A stretch of DNA of 64,000 nucleotides from Limonium bicolor (taxonomy: Eukaryota > Streptophyta > Magnoliopsida > Caryophyllales > Plumbaginaceae). The number at the start of each line of letters is the position of its first letter. Within the stretch, counting starts at the first letter, position 1. The notes beneath the pieces are model-generated. The model was given only the letters and a program-made list of their open reading frames with translations. It was not told the DNA's origin and searched no databases. The stretch is from positions 173,233,339 to 173,297,338 of the forward strand of contig CM041780.1 in assembly GCA_023374045.1 (NCBI GenBank), read 5' to 3'. Shown here one piece after another: positions 1 through 11,910 of the stretch. A program made the position numbers and the translations under genes.

Positions 1-1642
1 TGTCACGATCTACACCGATCACAAGAGTTTGAAATACATATTCACTCAGAAGGAGTTAAATCTTCGACAGAGGAGATGGTTAGAGTTTCTGAAAGACTAT
101 GACATTGACCTCCAATACAAAGAAGGGAAGGCCAATGTTGTAGCAGATGCCCTGAGCCGTCGAGCACACTCACTCCATTCGCTAGTTTCTTTCTCCAGCT
201 TGGTTGATGAGGTGCGAGAGGCTCAGAGGACAGATGAGTACATGAGAGAGGTCAGACAGAAGCTGACAGATGGTACCTTTGAGAGTCAAAAATACGACTT
301 CAGACTTCATGATGATGATCTGATCAGACTTAAGGGCCGATTATGCATACCACGAGGCAACACGGATCTGAAAGACCGTATACTTAGAGAATCACACTGT
401 TCTTCAGTTTCCATCCATCCGGGAGCCTCTAAAATGTATAAAGACATGAAGAGATACTTCTGGTGGTCGGGGATGAAGACAGATGTTACCGAGTTCGTCT
501 TGAGGTGTCTCACATGCCAGAAGGTGAAATTCGAGCACCGACGACGGGCGGAATGGTACAGTCGATGCCAGTTCCGGAGTGGAAGTTCCATGATATCTCC
601 ATGGACTTCGTAGTTGGCTTCCACCTGCTAGGGGAGGTCTCAACATGATATGGGTGGTGGTGGATCGCCTTACCAAAGTAGCCCGATTCATACCGATGAA
701 GGATACTTGGAAGGTGACCAAATTAGCTGAGTTATTTGAGAAAGAAATCATGAGACATCACGGCATACCAAAGACCATAGTGTCAGATAGAGATACCAGA
801 TTCCTTTCGAGGTACTGGAGAGCTACCAGAGAAGCGTTGGGTACAGAACTCAAGCTGAGTACCGCGTTCCATCCTCAAACAGATGGTCAGACTAGCGTAC
901 TATTCAGACACTCGAGGACATGCTGAGAGCATGTGCCTTAGACTTCCAGGGCAGTTGGATTGACAGATTGCATCTGATCGAGTTTTCATACAACAACAGC
1001 TATCACGCTTCGATCAAGATGGCACCTTTTCAAGCGCTGTACGGTAGACCATGTCGTACACCGCTCTGCTGGGATGAGTTGAGTGAGACGGTCATTATAG
1101 GACCAGAGTATTTAGAACAAGTTAAGGCTGAAGTTCAGCAACTTAGGGAGAACATGAAAGCTGCTCAAGATAGGCAGAAGTCGTATGCTGATGTTCGACG
1201 ACGGGACCTGGAGTTCGCAGTGGGCGACCAGGTATTTCTGCGAGTTTCACCGATGAAGGCTGTATTCAGGTTTGGGCAGAAGGGCAAATTAAGCCCGAAA
1301 TTTGTTGGTCCTTATGAGATTACGGAGCGGGTGGGCCCGGTTGCTTACAGGTTGAATTTACCTGCTCAGCTGGGTAAAGTGCATGATGTTTTTCATGTTT
1401 CACAGCTAAAGAAATACATGCACCACCCCTCCCATGTGTTAGAACCTGAGAGGTTGACTTTAGAACCAAATATGAGATCCGTGGAGACTCCTCAAAGAAT
1501 CTTGGACAGTAAGACTAGGGACACTCGCCACAAGTCAGTGCGACTGATGAAGGTTCTCTGGTCTAACCAGGATGTCGAAGAGGCCACGTGGGAATTAGAG
1601 GATAAGATGAGGGCGAAGTACCCTTCTTTGTTTACTGACTAG
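1..1642 (+). pseudogene. Element A: 3' part of Ty3/gypsy pol (RNase H end, integrase, chromodomain), broken
   Basis: This is the 3' end of the pol polyprotein of a Tekay/Del-type chromovirus; the rest lies left of the window. In order I read the end of RNase H (TDHKSL, then VVADALSRR near base 170), the integrase zinc-binding region (IHPG, then [10 protein letters not shown] near 510-530), the catalytic core (WVVVDRLTK near 650, VSDRDTRF near 785), and a C-terminal chromodomain-like segment (VKVLW-type core, EATWE, YPSLF) ending at a TAG at 1640. Frame breaks near 545, 625 and 893 split it into four frames. The break near 893 falls at the QTDGQT motif, and the catalytic glutamate that should follow is lost, so this copy cannot make an active integrase. 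Family assignment is from motifs and is secure; the clade call (Tekay) rests on the C-terminal chromodomain, the long LTR and comparison with elements B and C. Confidence 0.9.
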
Positions 1643-1952
1643 ATCGTCTGTATAGGGTACGGGGCATACCCCTTTTAAGGGGGGTAGGGCTTCTTTGCGT
1701 TTGAGTTAGGAAACGATCATGTTTGTCGTTTGTTTGGTTGTTTAAGATGTGAGTTTGTGTAAGTTGCTGCACTTCGGTGTAAGTTTGAGTTATGTATAAT
1801 ACTTATGTATTGTATTTGAGATTGACCTTTGAGTTTTGAGATGTGTGGATGTGAATATAAGATGTGGTATTAAGATTAAGAGAATTGTGTACCGTGAATG
1901 GTTAAGCACATGTGTGAACTTTGAGGACAAAGTTCTTTTAAGGGGGGTAGAT
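1643..1952 (+). other. Element A: 3' untranslated region with two polypurine tracts
   Basis: This is non-coding sequence between the pol stop and the LTR. A polypurine tract ending in AAGGGGGGTAG lies directly before the LTR (about 1935-1952) and is the expected plus-strand primer. A second almost identical tract, TTTTAAGGGGGGTAGGG, lies at about 1672-1688, right after the pol stop. The same doubling is seen in elements B and C. Confidence 0.75.
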
Positions 1953-4900
1953 TGAAATACCCCAAACTTAGATATGGTGTTTAAATGATAAACTAAGATA
2001 TAAGGAGGCTAAATAATGCCTTAGGAACATTAAGAAACATTTCTAATCAAAGAAAATATAAGGAAACACCAAAAGAGCAATTTAAGCAAAAATGTGCTCT
2101 AAGCTTGGAGAGACATGAGAGAGTACCCAAATATTGTTCTAGGACCTTAGTAATATCCTAATGGTCATTTTAAATCAATTACCAAAGAAAACCAAGCTTG
2201 AAAACAAGTTAAAACACAAAATGTGCTTTAAGGAGTCTTAAAGCACGTTTTTGAAAAACTGTCTTGTAAATGAGTTTTGAATGGCTAGATGCCCATCATT
2301 ACTCTTTAATTAACATGTGTACTATATAGTATCACATTTGGAAGTCTATATCAATGGGAAATCAAAAATTTCACAACAATGTGCCTTGTTTTGGTGAATA
2401 GTGAATTAATTAAGCTAGTTTATAACATAAGTCTATATAAGTGAGACATTTGGTCAACAAAGACTTAAGTACCCTCATTATTAAAAGGGGGCCGGTTTCT
2501 TAGGAGGTGAGTCACCACCTTCATGAGTTATTAAGCAATTAAGAAAGCAAATAAGACTTATAAAGCAAAAAGTACTATTTACCTTTTAATCTCCTCATTT
2601 CTTTTTGTTTCCCACGGTTTCTTCAAGCTCTCTCCCTTCTCCATTAACGTGAAGAACAACTCCATGCTAGCTCCATCTAGCCTTGCCCACATCTTGCTCA
2701 TTTTAGCTCCAAATCCAAAACAAAATACATATTCTTCTTAGTTAGCTCAAGCTCCTTCTTTCTATCTTTTCAAAACTTCAAGAGCTTCATTTTGGTGCCA
2801 AGCCAAACCACCATTGGAGGAGGAAATTCAAGTTTGGAGACTCCATTGGCTTCTCCATTCTCTTAAGGTAAAGAAAGTGTAAGAAAATCTAGGTTTCCAC
2901 CATTTTCTTCACATGTCCGAAAATTAGTACTCATGGGACTCCATTTGAATGCCTTGTTCTAGCTTGTTTCTACTCTTCAAAGGAGAGAGGGTCCTTCTTG
3001 CTTCATATCCAAGCTTGTCTTGAGGAACTAAGGTAAAGCAATCAATTCAAAACCTTAAAACACATTTTAACCTAGGTTTTATTCCTTAAGGTAAGTGTGT
3101 TGTTTAGTGCTCATTAGAGTTATTGGACATTGTTTAGAACATTGGCAAGGAGAACTATATTGGTGGCCGAGATTTGGTAAGAGAAGTCTAAGGAGAAAAG
3201 CTTGTGAAGCTTGTGAGAGAACAAGGTAAAATACTTACCTTAAGATGTCTTGTTGTTTAAGGGAATGGGATTTAGGTATATGATGAGTTTAGTAGAGAGT
3301 TTACATTAGAAAAGGGTTATATATAACCTAGGAGAAACAATGACTATACTTGTGAACTTGTGACTAAGGAGCAAATGAGAAAAAGAGATAGTTTACGAAT
3401 ATCAAGGTGAAATACAAGAAGCATTTTATTTCAATGGGAGCCTTGTTGTGTGTGTTCGCAGGTTGAAGGCAAATATATGAGGAAATTCAGTGGTTAAGAT
3501 TATTGTCATTTAAGGGCCTAAGTGCCAAGCATTTTAAGTTTAAGCACTATATGATGATGTGGTGAAGTTTTAGTGTAGATTGTGTGTTAAGGTGTTGTGA
3601 TGAGAATTTGGGTGATGTTGGTTATTTGATGGAAAAAGACCATGTGCTAGGATGTGCTATGTACTAGAGAACCCATGGCAAAAATTTAAAGGAGAACTTA
3701 AGTGTTTAAGATATTCTAAGGAGATTTCATGACTAAGGAAGTACTAGGAAGTTTTAGAGGTTGTCTCGATGAAAAAGGGGTGAGTTTAAGGTGTTTAATG
3801 AGTTATAATGACTTAGGTATTACTATGAAGGGATTTAGAAATCAAGAGAATGTATTTGAGTATTTAGGACTTAGACAAATGTTGGTAAACAACTAGGAAG
3901 GAAATAATGTGTTGATGGATGGAAGTTTAAGTTGTGAAGGAACATTAAGTAAATGCATAAGAGAGTTTTAGATAGTGAAAGATGCTTGGGAGATGATGTT
4001 ATAGTGGTGAGGAAAACACTTGGCATAGTGGTTACATTAGGTATGAACCACCACCTAGAAACCTAGAGGAAAGCATTGCAAGTGTTAGCATTATTACAAG
4101 GAAAAATGTATAATGATTAAGGTGAATCTTGGTGAATGATTTAATGTGTTTGGAGGATGCTCTAAGGTGGGTTTAAGGGTCTAAATGATGTTAGAACACA
4201 TTGGATGGCTTGAGGAAAGGTTTAGTGAGGATTTGGCAAAGTTTGGGCATGTTTTGGTGGCGTCCGACCCAGGGGTCCGACCCAAGTTTGGGTCGGACGG
4301 CCTCTGTTTAACGCCAGGGAAAGGTTCTGGAATGGTTCGACCCAGAAGGTTGGGTCGGACATGGGTCGGACGGGTGAGTTTTAGAGGGCAAATAAGTTTC
4401 TGGAATGGTCCGACCCAGAAGGTTGGGTCGGACGTGGGTCGGACATGGGAGGTTTTAGAAGACGGAAAGTTTCTGGAATGGTCCGACCCAGTTGGTTGGG
4501 TCGGACGTGGGTCGGACATGTAGGGTTTTCCAAACCCGAAAGTTACTGGAATGGTCCGACCCAGAGGGTGGGTCGGACGGTGGGTCGGACGGCCCTTAAC
4601 ACTTAAAAAAAAAAATTGAATTCTAAGAATGATGATTGATAATAAGGTATACCTTCGGTAGGGTGGTAATGATTGAGACCCTAAGAACTTAAGGGATTAA
4701 GTCAAGTTAAGTATAAATTTTAATGTTGAAAGTTAAGTTTGTAAGGTTAAGTGGTAAGGACTTAGGAAGGTATTCAAAGGGGATCTTTTGGAATTAAGTG
4801 AGTTAAGTAAGGTGCAAATAACTAATGACCTAAAAATGAATGAATGTTTTAGGTTTGTGAATTGGGACCCCGAAGAAGGTTAAACAAACAACGATCGACG

Positions 4901-6070
4901 GTGAACGGTACAATCCTTCTTGTGACCTGCTTGCTAACGAGGTGTCCCTCGGCTTGTGTGCTATCTGTTTAATTGCTATGACTAAACAAGATAAAGCATG
5001 CAACCGGTTATATTGTTCTCGTTGTGTTTGTGTTATCTTTACACTAACCCGCGAAACTTGAGATTGTTACTAACCAAGTTAGTACTTACTGAGTTAAGGA
5101 TAAGAGTTAAGTTTGGTGGTTGTTGGTTAATGCCCGTTAGGGCTTAGCTAGCACATGGTGATTAAGATTTCTACTAACTGGAACTTGAGTGAGGAAACCC
5201 GGGACCGATCTCCGGTCATGCATGCTAAGGAAAAAGGGGGACGGTATCTGAATCTGATCCGCCCTCCGCTTAAGGACTTGTCTTCGGACTTGTAGCCTAG
5301 GGCCGGTTGCCGGCTCAGCTACGCTGGACTCCCGTCCAGAGTAGGTGGCATTAAGATGGTGCGGTGGGATCACCTAAATTCCAGGTTCGAATTAAGCTAC
5401 AACCAATCCCTTCCAGGAAAGGTTTGTGTACTGAGATTAAGATTAAGATTGAGATTAAGGTAAGGTAAGGAACTGAGATTAAGGAAATGAGGACTAAGGA
5501 GGGGGTTACTAACCCACTTGATAAGGGAACGCTTGAGTCGTTCATTGTTTGTGAACTATACATGTTCATCTGTGGTTATTGTTATTGCACTTCATATTAT
5601 GCTTGTGTATGTAATCAATTTCCATGCTATCGACAATTAGTCGTCGTAGTCCCGTTAGCTTGGGGGCCATGAGAGGGTGTACCAGCATTCGTGCTGACCC
5701 CCTCGGGGGCTATTTTTACACTTGCAGGTAAGAGACCCATGAGGACGCACTACGAGAGTAGGAGCGGTTAGACTTAGGGTGGGATGTTTATTTTGTGTTC
5801 GGGTTGCGCCTGTGCACCCGACTGTTTATATTAAACTGATGTAAGGTCGAGTTTGTGATTGAGATACTTGTACTCGGTTGGTTGTGGTGTTGAGGTTAGT
5901 GATGTTTTGAGTTGGTTAAGTATTTTGGATAAGTATTGTAAATGTTAAGGCCGGTATATTCTAACGATCAGACCGTGGCAAGGTCCAGGTGTTATTTATT
6001 TCCGCTGCGACGTGTTCGATTAAGTGTTCAGCTTGCGATAACCACGAATGGCTTTGGATGGGGTGTTACA
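1953..6070 (+). repeat. Element A: 3' LTR (about 4.1 kb)
   Basis: The LTR starts TGAAATACCCC directly after the polypurine tract and ends GGGGTGTTACA. These ends are an imperfect inverted pair shared by the other chromovirus LTRs in this window. It holds a 73 bp period palindromic array (about 4255-4590), an A-tract after it, and a conserved TTGCAGGTA near 5722. No protein-coding capacity is evident; the 112-codon frames on both strands near 4181-4523 are products of the array. The 5' LTR is outside the window, so the target duplication cannot be checked; the 3' flank begins CTAAT. Confidence 0.9.
4255..4590 (+). repeat. 73 bp tandem array of GTCCGACC/GGTCGGAC motifs in LTR of A
   Basis: There are five units. 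The last four begin with GGTCCGACCC (or GGTTCGACCC) at 4334, 4407, 4480 and 4553, exactly 73 bp apart. Each unit holds inverted copies of GTCCGACC and GGTCGGAC able to form hairpins, and each is CpG-rich. An A-tract follows at about 4604. Confidence 0.9.
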
Positions 6071-6168
6071 CTAATGAATAGTTTAACAACAATGTGCCTT
6101 GGCTAAAGGTCCCTCTAGCCATCTTGGCTACATACCACTAGTACTAATACTAATACTAATACAGAGGG
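6071..6168. other. Short flank, no gene seen
   Basis: This is the target-site side of element A. It contains a short (CTAATA)-like repeat at about 6140-6162. Nothing else is recognised. Confidence 0.5.
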
Positions 6169-6878
6169 TTTTTTAAAGATTTTTATTTTTTTCTTTATTT
6201 TTATCATAACTCAGAATTTAAATTGTTATAACTTTTTATATATAAGTCCAAAATGAACAAAAATTATATCATTGTTCATCTAAATTCAAGCTCTTTAAAA
6301 TAAGACCAATCATGGATATATTTTGACAACCTTTTTAAAAATATTATTACATATATAGTGTACATAACGTAAAAGAAAGCTTGTACAAAGGGTCATACAA
6401 ACCTGTACATATGTTCATTAAAAGATGTACATCCACACGTAAAAACATGTACATCATTGTATTAAAAACATATAGATGGTCACATAAATCTGGACGAATC
6501 ATTAAATATGTACATCCTTAAATTAAAACATGTACTTATAGGGGAGAAAACTTGTATATATGGTCATGCAAACACGTACACATGTTCATTAAAGAACATG
6601 TACATTCTCACACTTGAACATGTACATCGTCACATTAAAACATGTACATTCTTACATTAAAATATGTACATACATCCTCATATTACAATATCAACGTATA
6701 CATGCAAAAATAATTCTTATAGAAAAATTGTCAAAGCATATCTATGACTGGTCAGCTTCAATTTAGGTGAACAATGATATAATTTTTTTTTTCATTTTGG
6801 ACTTATATATAAAAAACTACAACCATTCAATGTTTTTTTGATAAAGAAAAGAAAAATAATAAAAAATCTTTTAAAAAA
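6169..6878. mobile_element. Foldback MITE-like element with about 165 bp terminal inverted repeats
   Basis: Positions about 6169-6335 and 6725-6878 are imperfect inverted copies of each other. Shared landmarks, one strand against the other, are TTTTTTAAAGATTTTT at the ends, ATATAAGTCCAAAATGAA, TTATATCATTGTTCA and TTTGACAA at the inner edge. The centre is a string of short ATGTACAT-containing repeats. No open frame and no transposase are present, so it is non-autonomous. Long inverted repeats are typical of Mutator-like or foldback MITEs. I could not fix a target duplication, so the exact ends and the superfamily are open. Confidence 0.75.
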
Positions 6879-6945
6879 GAAAAAAAAAGTAAAAAAGAAG
6901 AAAAACAAGTCGCCAGTACTACGCGCGCTAAAAAGGAAAAAAAGA

Positions 6946-8430
6946 GTGCTGCTATAACACCCTCACCATTAATCAAGTCATTACCACTTAAACCGTCTCA
7001 TTTACCAATACCAAAGCAGCGGAATTCTTCCTCCAAACGGTGGGTGATACAATGCCGTTAGTCACCCTCGTGACTAAAAGGCCAAATCCAAACAAAACAA
7101 TACAATATCGGTCTGATGAATGAGTATACCGAGCACTCTATACAACCAAATATATTTCATTCCTTAACCAAATCAAATTCAAATGCAATCCTTAATTCAG
7201 TTCTATACCGAGTCCCTACAATTCTCAAGCTTGCCGATACAATTCGGTCCTACAGTACAACCTTTACAAAATAAATCAACATTCCCTGATCAATTACCTA
7301 TGCTCATACAGCCATCCCCGTCCTACACTCGAACGGAATTCGGCTTCAAGTACCTGTGGAATAAAAACGGTGCCCCTAGGGGCTTAGTAAATTTCTGGCA
7401 TGAAATTCACATACCCCACGTGCTAACGAGGGTACGCCGACTACTTTGTCGAGAGCATGGGATTCATTTTGGTACAATCAACATGCAAGATAGCTATACA
7501 TTATATATGTACACTACACAAGTATTCATCATTCAACACAAACACTAGCTAGCACTTCAAGGTAGTTAGTTCATTTCATCTAACTCCTAGGCCTTGAGGG
7601 TTTCTACCTCACTATGCCTTAGTCTTTATTTGTTATCATACCCATACTCTTGGGCTACTCTTACTCAAGCTCTCTTATACTCAATCTCCATTCAAGTTCT
7701 ACAACTCTCGCTCTCAATTCTCAACTCAATGCTCAATTCTCAAGTTTCTAACTCAAATCTCAATTCTCAATATCACATTCTCAAATCCCATTACCAAATT
7801 CTCAAAGGGTATCTTTTAAGTCATTACCCATGACCTCAGGGCAGAGTCATACACAAGACTCATCATCGGGTCTACAAATACAAGTCTTACTTCCCCGGTT
7901 TTGACCCTACTCTGGGTCTAGCATAGTGGGAAGGTTCGACTATCAAACAGAACTACATACTTAGCTCCTCAAAATTCTTAAAGGTCCGTTTCTCTACCGG
8001 ACTACTCAAATTCCCAAAACTCATCTCTCGGAGTTATTTCATATTCTCATAGAATAGCGTAGAAATATCTCTCTCTATATCATCTATTAGCTTAGGGAAT
8101 TCCTCAATGTCTAGTATTCTCATATTTAAGGTTTTATCCAACTTATCGAATACTTTCATGTTCGGGATATTTTCTCAAATTAGGTCGGATTCTCATATTG
8201 TGGATCGACTATCTATAAAGGAGTATGAGGGTCTTTTATATGTGTTTACTTTCCTCATGAGTTCTTTTCTTAGAACAAACATCATCCTCTAAGTAGAGGT
8301 TCATTCTATCTTTCCACTATTATTAGTTTCGTGGATTATTTCAATCTAGTTCTCTCACCGTTATCGGAAGTTTACTAATCCCGTACAACTCTCTCACGTT
8401 CTGGTGAGTTTGTAAGTTTGCATTATCGTT
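6946..8430 (-). repeat. Truncated, diverged chromovirus LTR (3' part, minus orientation)
   Basis: It begins with a worn ATAACACCCTCACC where related LTRs read TGTAACACCCC. It then runs through the same ordered landmarks as the solo LTR at 45807-49846: GGTGGGTGATACAATGCCGTTAG, the CCCCTAGGGG stem near 7371, and CGAGGGTACGCCGACTA near 7428. Homology fades at about 8430, leaving roughly 1.5 kb. No coding capacity. It is an old relic. Confidence 0.75.
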
Positions 8431-8694
8431 ATTAGCAACATATTAGAAAATGCATTACTTAATTATTATCTCTTTCTATTTAACATATCAATGCTTATTA
8501 ATTGTTATAAGAATACAAACATTAATTTTTAATTATTTTTATAATAATATTTTATTTGTGATTAAAGGTTATTATATTTTTAAAACAAAATAAAATACAT
8601 TTATTGATATATTATTAATGTAAAGTGTTTTTAAGAACCACATTTTCTTGTTAGCAATATTAGATAACACATTAGAAAAAAAATGGTGTGGGTC
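8431..8694. other. AT-rich spacer, no gene seen
   Basis: AT-rich sequence between the LTR relic and the LINE poly(A) tail. No gene or repeat is recognised. Confidence 0.5.
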
Positions 8695-8970
8695 TTTTTT
8701 TTTTTAATCAAAAGGAAACTTTTATTAAGGCTTAAGCATCAGACAAATGGGTCTGATCCAAGTATAGAAGCTCTCTACACTCAGGTGGAGGAGTATCTAT
8801 GAATTTGTAACCTCTAGCACTCAGAATAGCACATTTAGCTAATATATCAACCACTCTAACCATCTTCATGTCCACCTTCCTAATATCTATAACATTAAAA
8901 TCAAGAGTCTGTCTCCAGCAAGCCGTACCAAGGCCTTCTAATGGATGATTACTTAAACTACTTTTATTAA
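8695..8970 (-). mobile_element. L1-type LINE: 3' end (RNase H C-terminus, 3' UTR, poly(A))
   Basis: On the minus strand this is the 3' end of a LINE. It reads the C-terminal part of the ORF2 RNase H domain (VVDILAKCAIL-like text near 8840), a stop near 8735, a short 3' UTR with AATAAAA near 8726, and a poly(A) tail seen as T11 at 8695-8705. The other half lies at 42915-44458: element C inserted between them. Joining the two flanks of C restores a continuous RNase H reading, which is the main evidence that they are one element. Confidence 0.85.
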
Positions 8971-9609
8971 TGTAACGCTCCTATTTAACATATTTATAGC
9001 GGAAATAAAATACTAAAGGCGTACAGACCATCGGGTTCCAAACACCCGGCACCAAACCTCACCAAATACAACTTAAAGATTACAATTGTCACGGCCTGAA
9101 CCTCGAGAAAACTTAACAAAAGTAAAACAGCAATAAAACACATAAACTCTCAAAACCTAATCCCGTCCCAATCACTCGTTCTCTTCGTGGCCACCTGTGA
9201 AATAACTCGTACCTGCAATATAAAACCAAGCAGCCCACCCCAAGAGGGGTGGGTCAGTTCCCTGGAATGGAACTGGTACGATCCTCCAAAACAAAACTTA
9301 TAATACAACTCTTAAATAAATAATAGCAGGAAAACAATCACTTAAACCACACAGAGGAACAAGGCATTTCACAAACCACCAAATCAAGATAACAAGATAA
9401 GAACAAAGGTTAATAACAGAAAATCAAAGTTAGTGAAACAAAACCACTTCAAGTGTTAGTGAACATCCATTGCCTTAGTTAAAATCCAATTCCCATTAGG
9501 AGTAGAAAGACTCAGATAGTCACAAAGGACTAGGAATGAAAAGATAGCTCCAAGAACCAATAACTCAAGAGTGGAATAATTCAACTGGGAGAGATGGCCC
9601 CCACCGCCA

Positions 9610-9745
9610 AGTACGTCCTTTTAGGACAGGGGATATATAGCCCCTCACTGTTAACAACGTCCCTTTTGGGACATGGGATATACAGCCCCTCACTGTCTAC
9701 TACGTCCCTTTTGGGACAGGGGATATACAGCCCCTCACTGTTACC
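9610..9745 (-). repeat. 45 bp tandem repeat, three copies, in left LTR of C
   Basis: Units contain ACGTCCYTTTTGGGACA and GGGATATACAGCCCCTCACTGT and start near 9613, 9657 and 9702. Each has short palindromes (GTCCCTTTTGGGAC; GGGG...CCCC). The right LTR has only two copies. The 92- and 79-codon frames here are products of the repeat. Confidence 0.85.
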
Positions 9746-11910
9746 ATTGAAGACGCGCGCACGTCGAAACCTCAAGAACCAGCTCATGGATGAAACGATA
9801 TCCAGAGTCAAAAGAAGAATTTTCCAAAATTGACCTTTTCCAAATTCCCACCAGATCACTAACTACCCAGAGCAATACCAAAACACTCAGTCCTACAGAG
9901 TGCAGAAGCGTAAACCCTAAGCAGTCAATGTCTAATGGAACAACCAAATAGAAGGAACCAATACCCAAGTGAGTTTCACATTCAAGGCTCAGTTAGTCAC
10001 AAAAGCTGAGTTAGTCACACAACAAATTCCTTTTTAGAAATTCCTCTTAAAGTCAGTTAGCGTTTTTCGAAAACGTCTCATAAGTCAATTAGCAAAAGTA
10101 ACGGAGTACGAGAAATTGTACCTGGTATGTGAAGAACAATAAATAACTCGAATAAGTAATTCCCCAATAGTAACCTATAATTGGTGTTCCAGGTCGATTA
10201 GTTAAGGGACTTATAAACTAAACAACCTTCTTTTCTTACTAATTAATAGTTCCAGGTTTACCATTATTCAGTCACAAAGATTTGGGCCTGACTCGTTAAC
10301 TAAATCCTTTGTTAGGCCCATTTCGTTTAGTTTGGAATGATTTAGAATTTATTCCTGAGAGTGGCCCAAACTCTCTTTGAACTGTTTAAGTGGGCTTTTG
10401 GAGTTCAAAGACTTGGGCTTAGTAGGTCAACCCAAAGACCGTGTTACGATTATGTTGTATAATTAAACCCTTAAGTTAATAGTGACTATTTAATTACACA
10501 CTGATTAACCCAAGGTTTAACATATATATTTGTTCTACTTATTATAACTATCACAAGGAATATTATTTCCCTCCTCTTTTTTAATGTATTTATATACATA
10601 TATATATTTATATATATCTTTATGTATTAAGATATATCCATAACACTTTTAGGAAATATTATTGTATTTGATTATGTTTAACAACTTTTAGGCATACCAC
10701 AACCGATATATATATATAGGTTTAATAAGTAAAATGTTTCCTTTATTTATTTAATATATATAAGTATACGTGTATTAGAATTTAACTAAGACATTCCCTA
10801 TGTAACTTATTATATTTAAACTATCTTATTACTACAACCTTTAACTGTATTCCAAGTATGTTTCATAAAGTATTTCTTTTACTATATCTTAGGATTCTAG
10901 CTCTTATAATATTTAGTTATTATAGTGTATTTATTAGTTCCTGTTACTTTACTTTAAGTTACTACTATTCCCTTTTTATATATGCGTATATATATATATA
11001 TTCCTTAGTTTAATTAAAAATATTAACTCCCATGTAGTAAATAAATAAAACGTAAAAATAATTAAATTCCTTGATTTACATAAGTTTCTACTTAAATAAG
11101 TATATATACATATATGTAAATAATTTCACTTCTCTTAAAAGCTAATACCAAAACATTTATAAACTTACTGTTATAAAATGTTAATTTAGTTTCTCTTATT
11201 TCCCTCAGCTTAAAAGTTAATTAACAAACCATACTTTAATTTTTGGTTACATTAAAAACCATAATTATAAGTATTCTTAAGAAAAACTCATAAACACAAT
11301 TTTTAAAACCATTTACCATTGCCCAAAAATTCCCAAATTTAATATACAGTAAATATAACATTTTAGACATATTATAAAATTTTTATTTCATAAAAATATC
11401 TTTTAAAATTAGCCAAATAATTCCAGAAAACCCGGAACTTGCAAAAATCATAACTTACGTTTAAAAACCCCAAAACCATATTAATTTACATCAAAATAAA
11501 CTATATTAAATAAGGAATCTATGGTTAAAATTTCAAGTCACAATACATTCGGGAAGGTATTTAAATTAACTCAACATGTTAGGGTTATTTACTGGAATTT
11601 ATTAAAACTTAATCTGAAACGTTTTAATCTCGGCCGTCTGTTTCTTTTGACTACGATCGGACGACCCTAAACTTCCGAGTTCATCAGCGAATCCAGAACC
11701 AACCCCGAGTACTAATTCACGATTTTCTCACAATCTATAGAACCAAATTGAGCGATTCTTGTTCCTATGGTTTCGAAATTCAATCACGGTTCCATTGATA
11801 CTAATTTCTCCAGCTAATATGCAAGATTCAACGGGTTTTGATTTCAGTTTCGAAGTTAGGGTTCATAATGGTTTCCGAAAACAAATCTCTCAAATTCACT
11901 CAACCTAAAG

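Noticed and set aside
4181..4523. 112-codon frames on both strands
   Set aside because: They arise from the 73 bp palindromic array; composition is repetitive and no family motif is present.
8660..8694. LINE target-site duplication next to the poly(A) tail
   Set aside because: I compared the left flank with sequence around 44459 and found no convincing match.
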